Source of the DNA: Blasia pusilla
Taxonomy: Eukaryota > Marchantiophyta > Marchantiopsida > Blasiales
Direction of reading: 5' to 3'
DNA: 64,000 nucleotides
NCBI GenBank assembly: GCA_050084515.1
Contig: CM114271.1
Span: forward strand, 23,932,001-23,996,000
Shown: in pieces, positions 58,985 to 64,000 of the stretch
Layout of the letters: each line of letters opens with the position of its first letter
Position numbering within the stretch: the first letter of the stretch is position 1
The notes under the pieces: generated by a model
Database searches by the model: none
What the model was told of the DNA's origin: nothing
The model's input: the letters and a program-made list of their open reading frames with translations, nothing else
Position numbers and translations under genes: made by a program

Positions 58985-61900
58985 CTTCGGACTTGTTCCG
59001 ATATGGGTGCGATTCTACTTTCGTCTCCATGAAACTGGGGGATTGGCGTTCAAATCATGTACCCCACCTCCGGACTAATTCTTCTACGACGGCAAAGCGA
59101 GGCATCGACGACGCGGCGTGCTGACCATCCGTGGAGAAGTAAGAGGTGCTTTGAATGCGTTTCTGCGCCGGAATCCCTAGAGCCCCTGGGTAGTAATGTC
59201 GCCTCGGCGCGGGAGACACACACCGGTGGTTGTTTGTGCACGCGAGAACTAGATTTCTATCGGCGGACCATGCATCCAGTGAGGATGCGGCCCTGGCGGG
59301 TGACACGAGAAGAACAGAGATCTCCGCGAGTCGAGACCGGGAACTCCGTGCTCGCTCTGGCCAATCCGAACATCATCCCCCTCCGAAGACCGCGCGCGTC
59401 GCCGCCAAGCGAAATTGGAAGTGCAGCGTCCGACGCACACGGAATCGACGACGTCTGCTGCTCGGTCAGTCCATCGCCCGACCTTTCCCATGAAACTGAC
59501 AGCGGCGCAGCAGCACGATCGACTGCCCTCCCGCGCGCTCCGATTGGGTGACTTCTCTCGCGACATCATTCCTTCCGGTGGTGTGAGGGACAACCGGGAA
59601 GACCGTCCGGAGGGAGCTGCGCAGACCACCGACCCTCCCACAGATAACCTAAGGAAGAGAAAGCTAGCTGTTGTTTTGATTCCGGAGAGGGGGGGGGTGC
59701 ACATTCAAAAGGATTAGAGTCCAGGCATTCCCCCGTCACACATCGCTCAGCTCCTCCTATAATAGACTGCATGATTATCCCAGACTGACCCACCATCACT
59801 TATTCCCAGCTTTCTGGAGATGTTCTGTTCACGTCAATCTCTCGGACTGTACCTCTGCCGCCAAAACTGTCCCGCTGTGTCAGTTCTAACGTGATTCGCT
59901 CGTTGTCCCGGCCCCGCGCAGTGAAGAGACTGCCAGTTTGAATTATTGTCCAGGCAGAGAAGAACATGTTCAAAACCCCCTGCCGTTGCTATGCCATGCA
60001 GCTCAAACATCTAGCCAGCACTAAAAGGCTTAGTGCAGGAATAGTCTAGAGCACTTATCCAAGACACCGAAACGTTCCTTCCCGACTTACATACGATTGC
60101 AAGGACAGAGCAAAGCATCTTCACATCAGAGCACTACAGGAAGAATTCTAGTTCCTACGAAGCCATTCGTTGCCCACAACCTCGGACTCCCAAAAAAGTC
60201 CGGCACATTGACCCATCAATTGAAGAAACATTTCCCCAGAAGAAGAGCACAGACAGCCATTACTTGCTTAGCCACTCGAAAAAGTCCGGCACATTGACCC
60301 ATCAATAGAAAAAACATTTCCCCAGAAGAAGAGCACAGACAGCCATTACTTGCTTAGCCACTCTATGGGCGACATGCCCTCTCCCGTGGAAAAAGAGGGG
60401 GAGGGGAAATCTTGGTTAGACTTGTGGCTACTTCTCAAATTGAATTTCGAGTTTCAGTGATGGCAAGTAGAAGTACAGTTCCTGGGTTTGTCCCTGTATG
60501 ACTGGGTCAAGGTGGAGTACCAGATGCTGCCATGATTTGCTGTTCTCATTCGACCCATGCCTTCCAGCACTCCAAAATATATGCGACCTTTATTACAAAG
60601 CAGCAACAGAAAATACTACGGACTTCACTCATGGCCACCTACTAAAGGGTTGAAAGAAGCGGGTCGTATCCATCTGGAAGAAAAGTCATTTGAGAGCCCA
60701 CCGCTTTAGTGGGCCTTCGTCCCGCACAACCGGCAGACATATACATCGTGGAACAGAAAATTCCGTTTCAATCGTAAGCTTATCCATTACAAGAACTTGC
60801 GTGGGGCTCTTCCTGCAAGCTGATCCGCCTTGTTCTGCACATCACCCACAAGACACTTCTTTAGGGAGACAAATTTTGACTACAATTCCACAGATAAAAC
60901 TACTGGTCAGGTATGATATTTACCCAAATAACTGAGTGATGAGGAAACATCAATTACCGGCTAGGCGACAATTCACATATTGTTATCAACAGTACGTGAA
61001 TACAATTACAAGAACAGGGGGTGCCTGGAAGAGTCAGTAAGGAGAAGGCACCACGAATGCAAAGCTAACATATGCGTTCAAGTGTTTCACTTCTCCATGT
61101 TCTTCTTTACAGTGATACAAACATGACGAAATTATAATCCCCAGAAATCGTAAGATTTCATCTTCAGGTCCAGGCCTCCGACCTGAAAAGATTTAACAAT
61201 TCTCCTTGCTAGAAATTCGAGCAGAATGAGTATACTTAGCTTAATTACTCTTATTTAAGACAAAGAGGTAGCAAAAGAGCACTGTAGTGTACTGGAGGTG
61301 AAGCGTTCTCATATAATTAGGATTTACCCTCCAACATAGAGTTGTACCTCACCGAAAATCTTTTCTCAATATTCTGGATGACAATGCTCGCCGAGGCAGC
61401 ACCTTCCAGAGTACATGTAAAGACTATACAACAAGGGTAAGACTACATGACAACGAGAATCTTCTTCCCGCCGTAGGGCGCTGGCCGAGGGCTTGATCCT
61501 ACCCAATTTGCGGTCAAGAGGATCAGAAGCTGCCTTGCATTTAGACTTGATCCTCCAGAAGACGAAACTAGAAGAATGCATGATGTAATTTCTTGCCTAC
61601 GGGGACAAAATACGGCCATGAGACTTTGCTTCACAACGCTTGCAACAAAGCCTTGCATATGGCCCCAAGACTCCATAAAAGGACAGTAGAAGAGGGTGAA
61701 TGAACGCATTAAGTGCTTTCTTGTCCACGGGGACTCAACACAGCCATGGGACAACACTTTAGGCCTTCTCAACTACTGAACAGATTAAACCAAAACCACT
61801 CCTGTCCTAGGATGTCAGCTGTTCCAGATAATGATTCCTAGAGATCACACATTGATGTAAAATTAAGTAATCTAAATCAGGTCCTTGCTAGCCATAAAAT

Positions 61901-64000
61901 CAGCTACACTTAAGGCAATGCCCTAGAAGATGACAGGGGGGATCACCAGTCTGTCGACATCATCATAAATGAAAAGGAGATTTTTTTACCCTATACAAGG
62001 ATCCCTGAACCACAATGTCTCTACGGTCTAGGATCCCTGAACCAAAAAATTCCCAAGTCAGGCTACCCCTTCTAAATCTCAGCAATGTATGATGAGGTTT
62101 GGGGGACAGGGGGCTAGAGGTGTAGAGAGCCTATCTTATGGATCTCCCAGTATTGATAAAAGTATGGTAATGTCGAGTCCTTTCTCCAAGTTTCCCAGAC
62201 GGATTGCATTTCTTGTCCCCCCACCCCACCCCCGGAAACCTTCTGGTGCTTATCCCAACTGGAATAGGAAAAAGTGTTTTGCAGGCCTTCTGAAAGGTAC
62301 TTTTTAGGGCTTGTTGAGAAATATTGAGTTGGTATGCCCAACTTGCAAAGCCATTCTTTGCAGTTGTGGTGCCCCTGTTTTGCCCTGGTAGATGCACTGT
62401 CCTTAGATTCTTTGCAAGGTCTCAAGGACACTTAGTAAATCAGCCACTAACTTAGCAATTAGGATCATCGTCACTGATACCCTCAAGGTGCTAGAGAAAT
62501 GGGATAAGATTTTGATAACATGAATTTCCACTGTAATCTGCCCAGACTTTTCCAACAGAAGGTCACAAGGAGTGTTTTTTTTCCTAATTCCCAGGCATTA
62601 TTGCACGATGAGCTTCAGTGGGACATCTAGTCTCTTGGGGGCAAGTAATTGAAGCTGAGGCCCCAGACTTTAGAAGCATAGAACGTGGCCGGAACTACCA
62701 TTGCTGTGAAGAGTTCCTATGGAGTGTGCTGCATTTCTATTCTTCTGAAATTCGCTCATTATGCCCTATATTTGCATATATTGATATCCAAAAAGTCATG
62801 TCTATTGATCTCCCAAAAAGCGATCTCCATAATCCAGAAAAGATCAAAATTTACGATAGTTTTTCACATTAAGTATCCCTTCGTCAGGCAACAGCACTTA
62901 CAAGCTTATTGACTTCTACAACTGAAAAACCTCCAAGTCTTTGCTCACCCCATCACTATCATATAAAACACGAAGAAAAGACAACAGAAAGTGTCTGCCT
63001 TGTCTCCTCAACCTAAGCCACCCCTTAAAGGAAGTGGCAAGCAAATAAGAAACATTAGGGCAAATAACTTACATATGTCATCATAAAGACCTATTGATTC
63101 AAATGGAATTTACAGAAATGTAACACGCGATCTTATAGTAATGCTTAGGTGGGCCTTCAGAGCCTTACATTACTTATTCCAGAGTACCTATCAGAGCCTT
63201 GCAACAAGAGAACGAATGCCCTGGTTGGACCCTGCTAATGACTGGGGAAAGCCAGTGAAGAGGTACCTTGTGTAAGGAGCAAGACTACTATAGAGTGAGT
63301 GCTTAACATACGGAGTGTTCACCCAAAAGACTATACACCAGTATCTGCCATACTTAAGTTTTGAAAATAAAGAAAATTCTCTGAGAGCTCTCACAGTGCT
63401 TTAGTTACAGTATCCACCAAGGATATACTCTCATACTCGCACACTTCATAGGGTTGTCAAGGTAACAATCTCTTGAAACTTCATCATCCAAGATTTTGTC
63501 TGCTTCTATGGCCTCCTCTGGGCTTCATAGCCAGAGCAAGAGGGCACATTAAGTTTTTTAGTCTTTGAAAGCATATGGACAATTTGTGCTTGGTAGCACT
63601 AGCTACCACTAACGTCAGACAGGGAAATTACCTTGGACTAAGTAAAAGAGGGAATACAGAAGTGAAGGTAACAGCTAAGCTCGACAGGAAACAATATAGT
63701 ATACTCTCCTTGAGTAGTGTCAGCCATAGCCTTGAAGTCATCGAAAGAAAGAAAAACTACGGTGGGATTGCACAGAAAGACACAAAACATAACCACAAGG
63801 GAGATCTAGAAACGTTTCCCGAGAAGATTGTTCAGACCAGAGGGCTAATGCTCAAAACAGCCCTCATGATTCTACAACTATCTTGAAGGACTGCAAACAC
63901 TAACGCATTCCACTCACTTATGATAGAAAAATGAAGATTGGACCAGAAAAGGCTCAATCACTCGATTCACAGATCCGACAGTGACGAAATGGTAGGTGAC
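58985..64000. other. intergenic or untranslated DNA, no recognised gene
   Basis: From 58985 to about 59720 the DNA is GC-rich with overlapping ORFs on both strands (up to 164 codons) and no known motif. From 60000 on it is closer to 40 percent GC by eye, with only short frames. An 86-bp tandem duplication (listed separately) and a short direct repeat (GGATCCCTGAACCA, near 62000 and 62031) are present. This stretch might be introns or UTR of a gene beyond the right edge. Confidence 0.4.
60193..60364. repeat. 86-bp tandem duplication, two units
   Basis: Units 60193-60278 and 60279-60364 are almost identical, differing by a few bases around TCAATTGAAG versus TCAATAGAAA. The GTCCGGCACATTGACCCATC core starts at 60198 and again at 60284. 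The near identity points to a recent event. Confidence 0.9.

Noticed and set aside
60193-60364. CRISPR-like array
   Set aside because: Only two directly adjoining units with no spacers, in a plant-like nuclear context.

Overview
The window looks like nuclear DNA of a land plant. It holds a plastid-type methionine sulfoxide reductase B gene and a plant class-A GATA factor, both with introns, set in long AT-rich intergenic DNA crowded with decayed retroelements. The unusual mix of transposons (a Ty3/gypsy lineage with a DNA methyltransferase, and a non-LTR element with a restriction-like endonuclease) would fit a non-seed plant such as a bryophyte, lycophyte or fern. That placement is inference; no species can be named from the sequence.

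Layout. 1-6493 (+): a Ty3/gypsy-type element cut by the window edge, read as protease, C5-cytosine DNA methyltransferase (DNMT), reverse transcriptase (RT), RNase H, integrase, PHD finger. 6510-7800 (+): remnant of an older relative, apparently the sequence the first element landed in. 8755-9051: a 297-bp Tourist/Harbinger-like MITE. 9673-12101 (+): MsrB, three exons. 15887-19475 (-): a frameshifted R2/NeSL-type non-LTR element. 24562-34273 (-): a second, inverted copy of the DNMT element, now with gag and a 5' LTR-like block. About 34400-34925: a tRNA-derived SINE candidate and strong hairpins. 39970-41352 (-): GATA factor, two exons. 46843-47373 and 58370-58984 (-): 5'-truncated tails of a related non-LTR family. 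Everything else is intergenic DNA with microsatellites and small repeats and no recognisable gene.

The most interesting system is the gypsy lineage. One polyprotein originally joined a DNA-methylation writer, lying between protease and RT, to a chromatin reader (PHD finger) after the integrase. Both copies are now pseudogenes: several frameshifts separate the DNMT motifs in the left copy, and the right copy has lost motif I by an internal deletion. The shared architecture shows that the combination belonged to the mobile lineage and is not a chance neighbour.

Only two host genes can be supported, MsrB and GATA. Many other ORFs, above all in the GC-richer tracts at 36.3-39.4, 43.0-44.4 and 57.1-59.7 kb, match nothing I recognise and are not called as genes.
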